A stretch of 64,000 nucleotides of DNA from an uncultured Methanomassiliicoccus sp. (GTDB lineage: Archaea > Thermoplasmatota > Thermoplasmata > Methanomassiliicoccales > Methanomassiliicoccaceae): the NCBI GenBank assembly GCA_905202485.1, contig CAJKRY010000005.1, positions 53,928 through 117,927 on the forward strand, given 5' to 3'. Below, piece after piece: positions 16,370 through 25,104 of the stretch (position 1 is its first letter; every line of letters begins with the position of its first letter). The notes below the pieces were generated by a model. The model searched no databases, was not told where the DNA came from, and worked only from the letters and a program-made list of their open reading frames with translations. A program made the position numbers and the translations under genes.

Positions 16370-16379
16370 AACTCAGTTC
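16359..16379. terminator. Bidirectional terminator spanning both stop codons
   Basis: GAACTGAGT (16359-16367) and ACTCAGTTC (16371-16379) form a perfect 9-bp stem with loop AAA. The TAA of mscS and the TGA of larE both lie inside it, so one hairpin ends two convergent genes. Confidence 0.6.
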
Positions 16380-17146
16380 ATACTTCCAGACCTATATCCT
16401 TCTAAATCCAGACAAATGTATCTAAATCCTAGTTTTTTAAATTCACATGATATATACTCGCGGTGGGCAACAACATTTTCCAGCAAATCACAAGAAACCT
16501 CTATTCTAGCAAGGTCCTCATGGAATCTCACCCTTTGATTAAAAATTCCTAAAGAGAATAAAACTTCTTCTGCTTTTTCAATGGCTTTTAATTTTTCATC
16601 ACTCACCTCTACTCCAAAAGGTATTCTGGTCATCAAGCATGTCCCAGACACATCATTTGCAGTCGGAAGACCTGCTTCTGCAGACAGCACCCTAATTTCT
16701 TTTTTTGTCAATCCCACATCTTTCAGCGGTGATAATACTCCCAGTTCTTCAAGTGCTTTCATACCTGGTCTTAAAGATGGATCGTCGTCTGCAATGCTGC
16801 CTTCAGCAACGTGTTCAATATCAAGAGCTTCAGCAATTTTTTTAATTTCTAACATCATTGATTTCTTGCAGATGTAACACCTGTTATGGGGGTTCATCTT
16901 CAATTTATTATTTATTACAGATATTTCAATTATGTCTGCTCCAATCTTTCTAGCAGTATCGCGGGCAGATTGTATAGACCGGGTACTGTTTATTGGGGAT
17001 ATATTCAATATTCCAACAGCGTTTTTACCCAATACTTTTTGAGCTTCATATAATAAAAACGTACTGTCTACTCCGCCAGAGTATGCAACAGCTACACTTT
17101 TCATCTCTTTAAGTGTGAATTTCAATTTGTCTAATTTTTCACTCAT
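16373..17146 (-). CDS. larE: ATP-dependent sacrificial sulfur transferase LarE
   Basis: 257 residues of the PP-loop ATPase family. SGGVDS (24-29) binds ATP, NPHNRCYICK (about 84-93) and the SGTCLMTRIPFG segment (about 163-174) are characteristic of LarE, which donates sulfur to the nickel-pincer nucleotide precursor made by LarB. The cysteine in SGTCLMTR corresponds to the region of the sacrificial or cluster-binding cysteine of LarE; which mechanism applies (single sacrificial Cys versus a 4Fe-4S cluster) cannot be settled by eye. It is divergently arranged with larB, 51 bases apart, supporting a shared pathway. LarC and LarA are not in this window. Confidence 0.9.
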   Translation of the reverse strand: MSEKLDKLKFTLKEMKSVAVAYSGGVDSTFLLYEAQKVLGKNAVGILNISPINSTRSIQSARDTARKIGADIIEISVINNKLKMNPHNRCYICKKSMMLEIKKIAEALDIEHVAEGSIADDDPSLRPGMKALEELGVLSPLKDVGLTKKEIRVLSAEAGLPTANDVSGTCLMTRIPFGVEVSDEKLKAIEKAEEVLFSLGIFNQRVRFHEDLARIEVSCDLLENVVAHREYISCEFKKLGFRYICLDLEGYRSGSMN

Positions 17147-17197
17147 TTAAACATGGATAACTACCTACGCTTTTAAAATGTTGATCTGCTTTTTAGC

Positions 17198-17962
17198 ATG
17201 CTGATGAATGTAAGAAATATTTTAAACGAATTTAAAGAGGGAAATCTTACTGCAGAAGAAGCTGAAAAACAGTTGCGGTTAGATTACATTCAGACTATAG
17301 GAAATCATACGTTGTTTGACAAAAGTCGTTTTAATCGTAAAGGAATTCCAGAAATAATATTTGGTGAAGGAAAGTCCCCTGTGAAAACAGCTGAAATCGC
17401 GTATAACGCTGAAAGTGATCTCATATTGATTTCTAGAGCTTCTCCTGAACATTATAAAGCTGTACATGATAAAATTCCAACAGCTAGATATGTAGATGAT
17501 GCGAAAATGATACAGATTGGAGAATTTCCAAAACCGATTGGTTTAATAGGTATCATGGCAGCAGGCACTTCTGACATTCAATACGCGGAAGAAGCAAAGC
17601 TCGTTGCAGCGGCTATGGGTGTTGATTCAATAACGTCATATGATGTGGGAATCGCTGCATTCCATCGTTTTCTAGACCCTCTTATGAATATGCTGGATGA
17701 AAATGTAGATGCCATAGTTGTTGCAGCAGGTATGGAAGGAGCATTAGCTTCTGTTGTTTCTTCATTTTCCAGTGTGCCTGTAATAGGTCTCCCCACAGCT
17801 GTAGGTTATGGGTTTGGTGGAGAAGGCGAAACAGCCTTAAGATCTATGCTGCAGTCATGTTCTCTGGGAATTTCAGTGGTTAATATTGGAAACGGAGTAG
17901 GTGCAGGAGTTTTTGCCTCAATGATAAGCCTAAGATGTAGAAGGCCTCAGGATGAACTCTGA
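17198..17962 (+). CDS. larB: Nickel-pincer cofactor biosynthesis protein LarB
   Basis: 254 residues. LarB carboxylates and hydrolyses nicotinic acid adenine dinucleotide at the start of nickel-pincer nucleotide synthesis. The N-terminal third (MNVRNILNEFKEGNLTAEEAEKQL) and then the AIR-carboxylase-like domain with IMAAGTSDIQYAEEA, SYDVGIAAFHR, VAAGMEGALASVVS and LPTAVGYGFGGEGETAL are diagnostic. The cofactor serves lactate racemase and related isomerases, some of unknown substrate in methanogens. Two ATGs (17198, 17204) are possible starts. The stop overlaps the next gene by 11 bases. Confidence 0.93.
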   Translation: MLMNVRNILNEFKEGNLTAEEAEKQLRLDYIQTIGNHTLFDKSRFNRKGIPEIIFGEGKSPVKTAEIAYNAESDLILISRASPEHYKAVHDKIPTARYVDDAKMIQIGEFPKPIGLIGIMAAGTSDIQYAEEAKLVAAAMGVDSITSYDVGIAAFHRFLDPLMNMLDENVDAIVVAAGMEGALASVVSSFSSVPVIGLPTAVGYGFGGEGETALRSMLQSCSLGISVVNIGNGVGAGVFASMISLRCRRPQDEL

Positions 17963-19577
17963 AAATTGTGCAATATCTGATTGTTTTAAAGATCTAGCTA
18001 TTGCCATGGAGATACAGGGTGAGCAGTGGCGTTCGTCTTCATATCTGAATGCTTCAGAAGAAATTCTAAATTTAAATGAAAATTTATATAAAATTTACAC
18101 GTCTGGCCGGATACGTGAAATTAAAGGCGTCGGTCCTTCGATAGAATCTAAAATCGTAGAATATTTTGAAACTGGTAAAATAGGCATACTGGAAGACGCT
18201 AGAAATATTCTTCCAGAAGATATGGATGTTTTTAGAAGACTTCCATTAACTCTGAGAGAAATAGCTGACGTTTGCATATTTGCAGATGTTCATTCTGCAG
18301 CTGATCTACTTTTAGCGGTGGAAGAAGGACTAATCTGTAATATTCCTGGGTTGGGCCCTACGGTGGAGTCTAAGCTGAAAAGTTTTATTGCATGGCTTGG
18401 TGAACAATCAGCCGAACTTCCATATTGCATCGTTAATGCTTCTGCCGAAAACGTTCTTAAGTATATCTCTAAAGATCTTTGGACGGTAAAAGCAGAGCTT
18501 GCAGGTCCTTTTAGACGGAAAGATGCGATTGCAACCGCATTTACAATTCTTGTCTCTTCATCGGCAGACCGAGCCGTACCTTTGTTTGCAATGTGCTCTG
18601 ATATTCAGGAACTAACACATGCTAATAAACAAACAGCCACTGGTAAAACTATCTCTGGCACTGCGGCAATGCTAAAATCCATGAGTCCTGAACAAATACC
18701 ATTTGAACAACTGAAGCTTACTGGCCCCGTTGAGCATATTAATGATCTAGAAAATAGAGCAGCGACCTTAGGACTTACACTATCTCCAGAATCTATGAGT
18801 GAAATCCATACAGAATCTGATATCTATGCACGTCTTGGAATGAAATATATATCGCCAGAATTTCGATCAGGTGGTGAATCAAACATCACCCTTAAAGGAG
18901 ATCTTCGAATACGTTCTATCTCTGCAGATGGTTCATTGAATTTAGATGAAATTATCACTCAAGCTGACTGTTTAGGATATGAGTATATATGCATAGTGGA
19001 CAGGTTATGTGACCGCATAATGCCCGACTTCATCCGTGAAAGAAATGAATTTATCAATCATCTGAACTGCTCTATAGATATACTAAAAGGGATTGAAGTC
19101 GACATATCCTATGATGGTATCATATTAGCTCCAGACGATATTATTAATTCTTCAGATCTGGTAATAGCATCAGTCAACACTCATCTCAATTGCTCTGAAG
19201 ATATGATGACAAATCGCATTGCCAAGGCATTAAACGATCCGCGTGTAGATGTCTGGGGACATCCATTAAATCGTTTAATTGGAATTAGAGATACTTTGAT
19301 ATCAGACTACTCATACTTATTTGAACTGGCTTCCCAGAAAGGTATTGCTTTAGAGATAAACGCATCGCCATATCGTTCTGATCTCGACTGTTCTACGATT
19401 TGCAAAGTTTATGAACCAGATGCTGTCTATTCAATAGGTACAGATGCAGTTCTGCCCCATCAGTTAAACAGGATTGAGCTGGGGAAAATTGCAGCTGAAA
19501 AAGCGAAATTACCTAACAGGAGGTTGTTAAATACTCTTACCTCGACTGAAATTCGGGACAAAGCATGGAGAGATTGA
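17952..19577 (+). CDS. PolX-like protein with degenerate polymerase and PHP active sites
   Basis: 541 residues laid out like bacterial/archaeal family X polymerases with a PHP domain: N-terminal 8-kDa region with two helix-hairpin-helix motifs (REIKGVGPSIESKI about 56-69; CNIPGLGPTVESKL about 133-146), a nucleotidyltransferase-like part (about 165-300) and a PHP-like part (about 315-541). The catalytic parts are eroded. Where PolX has GS-x-RR followed by an Asp-x-Asp metal site, this has GPFRR (185-189) followed by AFTIL. Where PHP has HxH, this has DLRIRS (317-322), and the DH motif is DR (350-351); GIEVDI, WGHP and a GTDA motif survive. A DNA-binding scaffold without catalysis is the inference. 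It overlaps larB by 11 bases. Confidence 0.75.
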   Translation: MNSENCAISDCFKDLAIAMEIQGEQWRSSSYLNASEEILNLNENLYKIYTSGRIREIKGVGPSIESKIVEYFETGKIGILEDARNILPEDMDVFRRLPLTLREIADVCIFADVHSAADLLLAVEEGLICNIPGLGPTVESKLKSFIAWLGEQSAELPYCIVNASAENVLKYISKDLWTVKAELAGPFRRKDAIATAFTILVSSSADRAVPLFAMCSDIQELTHANKQTATGKTISGTAAMLKSMSPEQIPFEQLKLTGPVEHINDLENRAATLGLTLSPESMSEIHTESDIYARLGMKYISPEFRSGGESNITLKGDLRIRSISADGSLNLDEIITQADCLGYEYICIVDRLCDRIMPDFIRERNEFINHLNCSIDILKGIEVDISYDGIILAPDDIINSSDLVIASVNTHLNCSEDMMTNRIAKALNDPRVDVWGHPLNRLIGIRDTLISDYSYLFELASQKGIALEINASPYRSDLDCSTICKVYEPDAVYSIGTDAVLPHQLNRIELGKIAAEKAKLPNRRLLNTLTSTEIRDKAWRD

Positions 19578-19578
19578 A

Positions 19579-20475
19579 ATGACCAACATCAGGATGATGA
19601 AACATAGCGATATATGTCAGGTTCAAGATGTTGGCCAGATTGCCTGGTCTGATATGGCAACAAAAGATGCAGGTAGAAAAATAACATATCCAAGACGTTC
19701 AGACCTGTTGATCCGCTCATATCTCAAATGTGATCCAGAAGGGTGTATTGTAGCAGAAGATCGAGGAAAGATCGTTGGATCTGCTTTTTGTCATAAGTGG
19801 GGAGACGTTGGCTGGATAGGGCCTTTAGAGGTCCTTCCAGAATATCAGAACAAAAAAATTGGAAAAGCACTGCTGAATGCCTGCTGGACATATTTATCCC
19901 ATTGCAGGGTATGTGGTTTAGAAACCTCTCCTAAAAGCGAAAAAAATATGCATTTTTACACATCTTCGGGATATTCAGTAGGAACATCCATACTTGTTGC
20001 TGAAAAACTAATATCTCCTGAAGCAGAGTACCGAGCCGCTGAAATTAAATCTCCGCGTGACTTTAGCATCTCTGAACTATGCAGTAAAGTCTGTCCAGGT
20101 CTAGATTTATCTTCAGAGGTAGAATCAGCACTGTCAGGTTTAGGACATGTATACACCACTGAAAACGGGTTTGCAATACTTCATACATTCAGCAGAGGAA
20201 GCGATATAAGATATTCTTCTGTCAAAACTCTTATGATTGATCCAGACTGTAAAAAACCATCTCATGAACTGTTTAATCTGCTATCCACATGTGAAGCAAA
20301 ATCTCATGAGCTTGGAAGAGACAGCTTAATGATGCGTTTCTCCCTGGAACATCGTGAACTTGCATCAATTCTGCCTTCTTTGGATTATTCATACAAAGCC
20401 GTCAATGTCAGAATGATATGTAAAGGAGACTTTTCAGAGAATGGCAATTATCAGATAATATCCTGGGCAGGTTAA
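19579..20475 (+). CDS. GNAT-family N-acetyltransferase
   Basis: 298 residues. The N-terminal half is a GNAT domain: IRMMKHSDICQVQDV start, GKIVGSAFCHKWG strand, and the acetyl-CoA motif VLPEYQNKKIGKALLNACW (about 92-110), then NMHFYTSSGYSVGT typical of the last beta-alpha unit. The C-terminal 150 residues are a second, poorly conserved alpha/beta part that may be a degenerate GNAT repeat. The acetylated substrate is not known. It begins 1 base after the PolX-like gene and should be cotranscribed with it and larB. Confidence 0.8.
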   Translation: MTNIRMMKHSDICQVQDVGQIAWSDMATKDAGRKITYPRRSDLLIRSYLKCDPEGCIVAEDRGKIVGSAFCHKWGDVGWIGPLEVLPEYQNKKIGKALLNACWTYLSHCRVCGLETSPKSEKNMHFYTSSGYSVGTSILVAEKLISPEAEYRAAEIKSPRDFSISELCSKVCPGLDLSSEVESALSGLGHVYTTENGFAILHTFSRGSDIRYSSVKTLMIDPDCKKPSHELFNLLSTCEAKSHELGRDSLMMRFSLEHRELASILPSLDYSYKAVNVRMICKGDFSENGNYQIISWAG

Positions 20476-20512
20476 TCAGCGATATCTTTTTTTTTATATC
20501 AATGGGACAAGG

Positions 20513-20519
20513 TATATAA
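20513..20519 (+). promoter_or_regulatory. TATA box for nreA
   Basis: TATATAA with an AAGG BRE-like element in front, about 28 bases before ATG 20544, so transcription should start a few bases from the ATG. Confidence 0.6.
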
Positions 20520-20543
20520 GTTTATGAATGAGTAGAGAAAAGG

Positions 20544-21827
20544 ATGTCTGCAACATTTGATATGGGGGGATTTAACAAATATGCGGAAGAAGCAGATTTG
20601 ATTCCACCAGGCTCTCCCTGTGCCATATGTAAAGGGTCAAAAAACCTCTGCGGTAAAGATAGATGTCCGTTAATGGTAAAATTTTATTCCAGAGCTAAAA
20701 CTAAAAATTTAATCAATTCCTTAGATATTGAAGGGATGTCGCCCCCGAGTATATTTGTTGGAAGGTATGGATATCCTAAGGTTGATATAGGTCCGCTCGT
20801 GCCTCCAATGATGGGTGATACTTCCATAATGGACACTCCGGAATTGTGGGTTGGAAAAAGCATAGATGAGTTTGTGGATTTTCGATTCTCGCTCATCCGT
20901 GGAAAGCATAGAATCGATGCAGTTGACTTTCACAAAGCTGGAAAAATAATCGATCAGACCAGAGACCTTGCTTTAGCAGAAAATCCCTTGGAGGTGGAAG
21001 CTGCATTTCAGAAAAGACCAGTTGGACGTCTAGTATTGGATGATGAAGTGCAGCCTTTTGGCCCTTCGGCAAGACTGAAAACTCTAGAAGTAGGCAACAC
21101 CAGATATGAACAGCACGTTGAAAAAGCATTTTATGATACTGATCTAAAGGCTACAGAGGCTGTTAAATCCCTTTATGGTGAGGGAGTGTTGGTCTCTAAA
21201 ATTCAAAAAGCATTCTCAGTAGGAGCTTTTGGGATAGATAAAAATAGGAAGTTTGTTCCAACAAGATGGTCTATTACGGCAGTTGATGACATATTGGGAA
21301 AATCTCTTCTTTCAAATACGAAATACAATCCGTTAATTGAAGACTGGAGAATTTATGATTGGTATCAGCTTGATAATAGGTGGAGTATTCTTCTCATGCC
21401 TGTTTCATGGAGATATGAATTGATAGAAGCATGGTTTCCTAACACAGTGTGGAATCCGCTTGGTAAAGATGTAGAGATTATCAGTTCTCATGAATTTTAT
21501 AATGGAAGGAAACAATATGCAGAGATCGGCGGTTGCTATTATGCTGCAAGGTTTGCAATCAATGAACTTCTGCAAAGTGAAGGTAGACAAGCTGGAGCGG
21601 TGATATTCAGGGAAGCTCATCCAGGATATATCATGCCCGTTGGAGTATGGAATGTTAGAGAAAATGTAAGGGCTGCGTTAAAAACAGAGCCTTGTAGGTT
21701 TGAGACATTGAATGAGGCATTGAATCATGTAGGGTCTAAGATGAGCATTCCTGTAAAACAATGGATCGCTAACTCTGGAATCCTGAAAGATATGTTTACG
21801 CAAAGGAGACTTGATGATTATGTCTAA
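20544..21827 (+). CDS. nreA: Archaeal DNA repair protein NreA
   Basis: 427 residues. The Nre family (archaea-specific) acts in repair of DNA damage with PCNA. N-terminal cysteine motif CAICKGSKNLCGKDRCPLM (about 22-40), then the family hallmark FVGRYGYPKVDIGPLVPP and DTPELWVG, RPVGRLVLDDEVQPFGPSA, and FGIDKNRKFVPTRWSITAVDD. The C-terminus ends in QRRLDDYV, a PIP-box-like motif for binding PCNA, as reported for other NreA proteins. The last 14 bases overlap the radical SAM gene, whose ribosome binding site AAAGGAG lies within nreA. Confidence 0.93.
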   Translation: MSATFDMGGFNKYAEEADLIPPGSPCAICKGSKNLCGKDRCPLMVKFYSRAKTKNLINSLDIEGMSPPSIFVGRYGYPKVDIGPLVPPMMGDTSIMDTPELWVGKSIDEFVDFRFSLIRGKHRIDAVDFHKAGKIIDQTRDLALAENPLEVEAAFQKRPVGRLVLDDEVQPFGPSARLKTLEVGNTRYEQHVEKAFYDTDLKATEAVKSLYGEGVLVSKIQKAFSVGAFGIDKNRKFVPTRWSITAVDDILGKSLLSNTKYNPLIEDWRIYDWYQLDNRWSILLMPVSWRYELIEAWFPNTVWNPLGKDVEIISSHEFYNGRKQYAEIGGCYYAARFAINELLQSEGRQAGAVIFREAHPGYIMPVGVWNVRENVRAALKTEPCRFETLNEALNHVGSKMSIPVKQWIANSGILKDMFTQRRLDDYV

Positions 21828-22593
21828 TCTCGATGATTTCATGCCAGGACCTAAACTAAAGTATCAGGTCTGTTCTTGTGCACTTTCTCATTCTAGCCTT
21901 CCTGATCTGGATTACGCGCTTAATCCTTATATTGGGTGTTTGCATAATTGTACGTATTGTTATGCTCCATATATTTTAAAGATAGATAGATCTGCATGGA
22001 TTAATGTAAAAATAAAATCAGGAATATCAAAAGTACTATCTAAAGAATTAAAAGCTAAAAGAGGAGTGATTGGTATAGGAACTGTAACAGATCCATATCA
22101 GCCTATAGAATCGGTAGCATGTAATACACGACAATGTCTGCAGGAAATTGCTAAAGAAGATATTCCAGTAAGTTTGCTGACCAAATCTGATCTTGTACTT
22201 CGAGATCTAGACATATATTCTGAACTTGCACGCGTTGAAATTGGATTCAGCATTTCTACGGATGATGAGCATTCTAAATTTTTTGAAAAAAATGTGCCGT
22301 TGCCTTCCAAGAGACTAGAAGCTGCAAAGAAGCTTGCAGATGTCGGATTGAACGTTTACGTTCTTATCGGTCCTACAATAAATGGAATCACAGACAAATC
22401 CGACGACCTGATCAGCGATATTGCTGATTCAGGAATAAAAAGAGTAATGATTGATAAGCTCAATTTAAGGCCTGGTCTATCTGATGCATTAGAGAGCATT
22501 CTGCCCTTTTCATCAGTTAGTTCAGATCAAGTTTCAAATCTCATAAAATTCCGCTGTAAAGCTGCGGGAATAAAAGTGGAAGATGTATTTTGA
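21814..22593 (+). CDS. SPL-type radical SAM protein
   Basis: 259 residues. NPYIGCLHNCTYCYAPY (about 36-52) gives the CxxxCxxC iron-sulfur motif of radical SAM enzymes; the following GTVTDPYQPIE and LLTKSDLVLRD segments are those of the COG1533 family related to spore photoproduct lyase. The usual C-terminal catalytic cysteine of true SPL is not identifiable, so photoproduct repair is not claimed. Starts at 21814 or 21820 are possible after AAAGGAG (21802-21808); 21814 has the better spacing. Overlap with nreA suggests that the two act in the same repair process. Confidence 0.85.
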   Translation: MIMSNLDDFMPGPKLKYQVCSCALSHSSLPDLDYALNPYIGCLHNCTYCYAPYILKIDRSAWINVKIKSGISKVLSKELKAKRGVIGIGTVTDPYQPIESVACNTRQCLQEIAKEDIPVSLLTKSDLVLRDLDIYSELARVEIGFSISTDDEHSKFFEKNVPLPSKRLEAAKKLADVGLNVYVLIGPTINGITDKSDDLISDIADSGIKRVMIDKLNLRPGLSDALESILPFSSVSSDQVSNLIKFRCKAAGIKVEDVF

Positions 22594-22638
22594 CCTGCTA
22601 TGCCAGAACAAAAAAATAATTCTATGAGTTATGGAAAG

Positions 22639-22647
22639 CTATATATA
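22639..22647 (+). promoter_or_regulatory. TATA box and strong RBS for the thermosome gene
   Basis: CTATATATA with a GGAAAG BRE-like element in front, about 40 bases before the ATG; a near-perfect AGGAGG at 22674-22679 lies 6 bases before ATG 22686. The pair indicates high expression. Confidence 0.7.
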
Positions 22648-22685
22648 GAAGCTTTAAACTACTCCTTCTCAATAGGAGGCCCATT

Positions 22686-24344
22686 ATGGGATATTCTTTA
22701 GGACAAGGTCAACCAATCATCGTGCTCAAAGAAGGTACAGAGCGCACAAAAAAGAGAGAAGCTCAAAGTAATAATATCGCTGCTGCACGTGCAATCGCTG
22801 ATGCAGTAAGGACTACATTAGGTCCAAAAGGAATGGACAAAATGCTTGTCGATTCTCTTGGAGATGTAGTAATCACGAACGATGGTGTAACAATTCTCAA
22901 AGAGATTGATGTTCAGCATCCAGCTGCTAAAATGATAGTAGAAGTAGCCAAAACCCAGGATGCTGAATGCGGCGATGGAACAACAACCTCCGTAGTGGTT
23001 GCTGGAGAGTTACTTAAAAAAGCTGAGGCTTTGATCGAACAGAATGTACATCCTACAATCATTGCTAATGGATATAGATTAGCTGCAACAGAAGCTGTGA
23101 AAATACTCGAAAAGATTGCATTCAATGCAAACAGCGATGAGATTCTGAAGAAAGTATCAAAGACCGCAATGATCGGAAAATCTGTTGGAGACTCTCGTGA
23201 TTACCTCGCAGATCTTTGTGTCAATGCAGTAAAATCAGTCGTTGAGAAGAGGGGAAACGACTCTGTTGTAGATATCGACAACATCAAGGTAGAGACAAAA
23301 ACTGGCGGATCAATTAAAGATACTGAACTCATAAATGGGCTTATCATCGACAAAGAAAAAGTTCATCCACGTATGCCAAAGTCTGTATCCAACGCTAAGA
23401 TTGCAATAATCTCTTCACCTTTTGAAATAAAGAAGACTGAAGTGGAAGCAAAGATCCAGATTCGTGACCCGGCATCCATGCAGGCTTTCCTTGATGAGGA
23501 AGAAAAGACACTCAAGGATATGGTTGAGAAAGTAAAGGCCGTCGGTGCAAACGTTGTATTCTGCCAGAAAGGAATGGATGACTTAGTACAGCATTATATG
23601 TCTAAATCTGGAATCTACGCTTGCCGCAGACTCAAAGAATCAGATATGGACAAGATTGCCAAAGCTACCGGTGGAAATGTAGTAGGTAATATTGATTCCT
23701 TGACCAAAGCTGATCTTGGTACTGCAAGTTTAGTCGAAGAGAAGAAGATCGGCGAGGAAAACATGACATTTATTACTGGTTGCAAAAATCCAAAAGCAGT
23801 CAGTATTATTGTACGTGGTGGCACAGAGCATGTAGTTGCTGAAGTCGAACGTGCACTCCACGATGCACTGCGTGTAATCGGTGTAGCTATTGAAGACGGA
23901 AAAGTTGTAGCTGGTGGCGGAGCTCCAGAAATCGAGATGTCTATGAAACTGGCAGCATTTGCATCAAGCGTAGGTGGAAGAGAACAGCTTGCGATCGAAG
24001 CGTTTGCAGAAGCTCTTGAAGTCATCCCATGGGCCCTGTCTGAAAATGCAGGATTAGATCCAATTGATCTAGTAATCCAGTTAAAGACAGCTCATGAAAA
24101 GAAATCAAAGAGTGCATCCTATATGGGTATCGACCTTGATGAAGGAAAAGTCGTAAACATGTATGACCTTAACATCCTTGAGCCTCTGAGAGTAAAAACA
24201 CAGATCATAGAGTCTGCAACGGAAGTAGCTGCAATGATCCTCAGAATCGATGATGTTATTGCATCCAAACAAGGTCCAGCTCCAGGCGGAGCACCTGGCG
24301 GAATGCCCCCAGGAATGGGTGGAATGCCTCCAGGAATGATGTAA
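22686..24344 (+). CDS. thsA: Thermosome subunit (group II chaperonin)
   Basis: 552 residues. Assembles into double-ring chaperonins that fold cytosolic proteins with ATP. Motifs: [20 protein letters not shown] near the N-terminus, VTNDG-type [28 protein letters not shown] (nucleotide site), [13 protein letters not shown], and a Gly/Met/Pro-rich tail [16 protein letters not shown] typical of thermosomes. Strong promoter and RBS are present. Whether it is the alpha or beta paralogue is not decided. Confidence 0.97.
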   Translation: MGYSLGQGQPIIVLKEGTERTKKREAQSNNIAAARAIADAVRTTLGPKGMDKMLVDSLGDVVITNDGVTILKEIDVQHPAAKMIVEVAKTQDAECGDGTTTSVVVAGELLKKAEALIEQNVHPTIIANGYRLAATEAVKILEKIAFNANSDEILKKVSKTAMIGKSVGDSRDYLADLCVNAVKSVVEKRGNDSVVDIDNIKVETKTGGSIKDTELINGLIIDKEKVHPRMPKSVSNAKIAIISSPFEIKKTEVEAKIQIRDPASMQAFLDEEEKTLKDMVEKVKAVGANVVFCQKGMDDLVQHYMSKSGIYACRRLKESDMDKIAKATGGNVVGNIDSLTKADLGTASLVEEKKIGEENMTFITGCKNPKAVSIIVRGGTEHVVAEVERALHDALRVIGVAIEDGKVVAGGGAPEIEMSMKLAAFASSVGGREQLAIEAFAEALEVIPWALSENAGLDPIDLVIQLKTAHEKKSKSASYMGIDLDEGKVVNMYDLNILEPLRVKTQIIESATEVAAMILRIDDVIASKQGPAPGGAPGGMPPGMGGMPPGMM

Positions 24345-24470
24345 GCTTCTTAAACTTACATTCCAAACCCCTTACCTTTAACATTTTTTTAGAATTAACC
24401 AGCGTTACTTATATTTTTAAACAATTCCTAGCTGACACACAAAACAAAATTCTGATTATAAAACGAGAGT

Positions 24471-24488
24471 GGTGCGGAAAGCCGCACC
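24471..24488 (-). terminator. Hairpin terminator of the OB-fold gene
   Basis: GGTGCGG (24471-24477) pairs with CCGCACC (24482-24488), directly against the stop codon at 24490; on the minus strand it is followed within ten bases by GTTTTATAATC. Confidence 0.65.
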
Positions 24489-24489
24489 T

Positions 24490-24903
24490 TCAAAGTTTTT
24501 CAATGGTGCCAACTCTTCCTTTGGAGACATCGGTACCATAATCTGTTTGTTTTACATAGCAGCTTGTAAGCTTCAATTCATCTCCGACTTCAATGCTCAT
24601 AGTTTCGACTAAGTTTACATCTTCATCCCAGAGAGTGATGCGACAGTTACCAGAATCGTCCTCTACTCCGATATTTCTGACTTTTCCTTCTCCGCCAGTT
24701 CTTTTATTAAACACTTTGGTATCAAATATTCTTGTTACCTTTACGGTGGCTGAAACTTCTTCTTTATCGCCAAATTCTGAAATCTTTTTTTCTGACATAT
24801 TAACACCTCTTGATTCAACTAATCTACGTAAAGTGTTATCGTCGACAAGTCCGCCGAATTCTTCCTTTAAACGTAACAACTCTGAATCAAGTTCTTCTTG
24901 CAT
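24490..24903 (-). CDS. Single OB-fold nucleic acid-binding protein (RPA-like)
   Basis: 137 residues: an N-terminal helix pair (LDSELLRLKEEFGGLVDDNTLRRLVESRG, resembling a small helical pre-OB element) and one OB fold (about 45-137) with VSATVKVTRIFDTKVF, GKVRNIGVEDDSGNCRITLWDED and GDELKLTSCYVK. This resembles one OB unit of archaeal replication protein A, which coats single-stranded DNA; a stand-alone single-OB protein may be an RPA partner or a divergent small RPA. Monocistronic, with its own terminator, convergent with the thermosome gene. Confidence 0.78.
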   Translation of the reverse strand: MQEELDSELLRLKEEFGGLVDDNTLRRLVESRGVNMSEKKISEFGDKEEVSATVKVTRIFDTKVFNKRTGGEGKVRNIGVEDDSGNCRITLWDEDVNLVETMSIEVGDELKLTSCYVKQTDYGTDVSKGRVGTIEKL

Positions 24904-25104
24904 TCTATTCTCACATGTGCTTTACATTCTTGAATCTTACCATTAGATTGTATTATAATCACATTATTAACTATTGATTATTCGTGTTTGATTATTTATA
25001 TCAATTCAATGATCTGAAGATCTATTACATTCAGTATGATTAAAATGGTGCTACCACGAATGTTATTAAAAGCTTAAATTGTGGTTTGTCGTTCATATGA
25101 TAGG

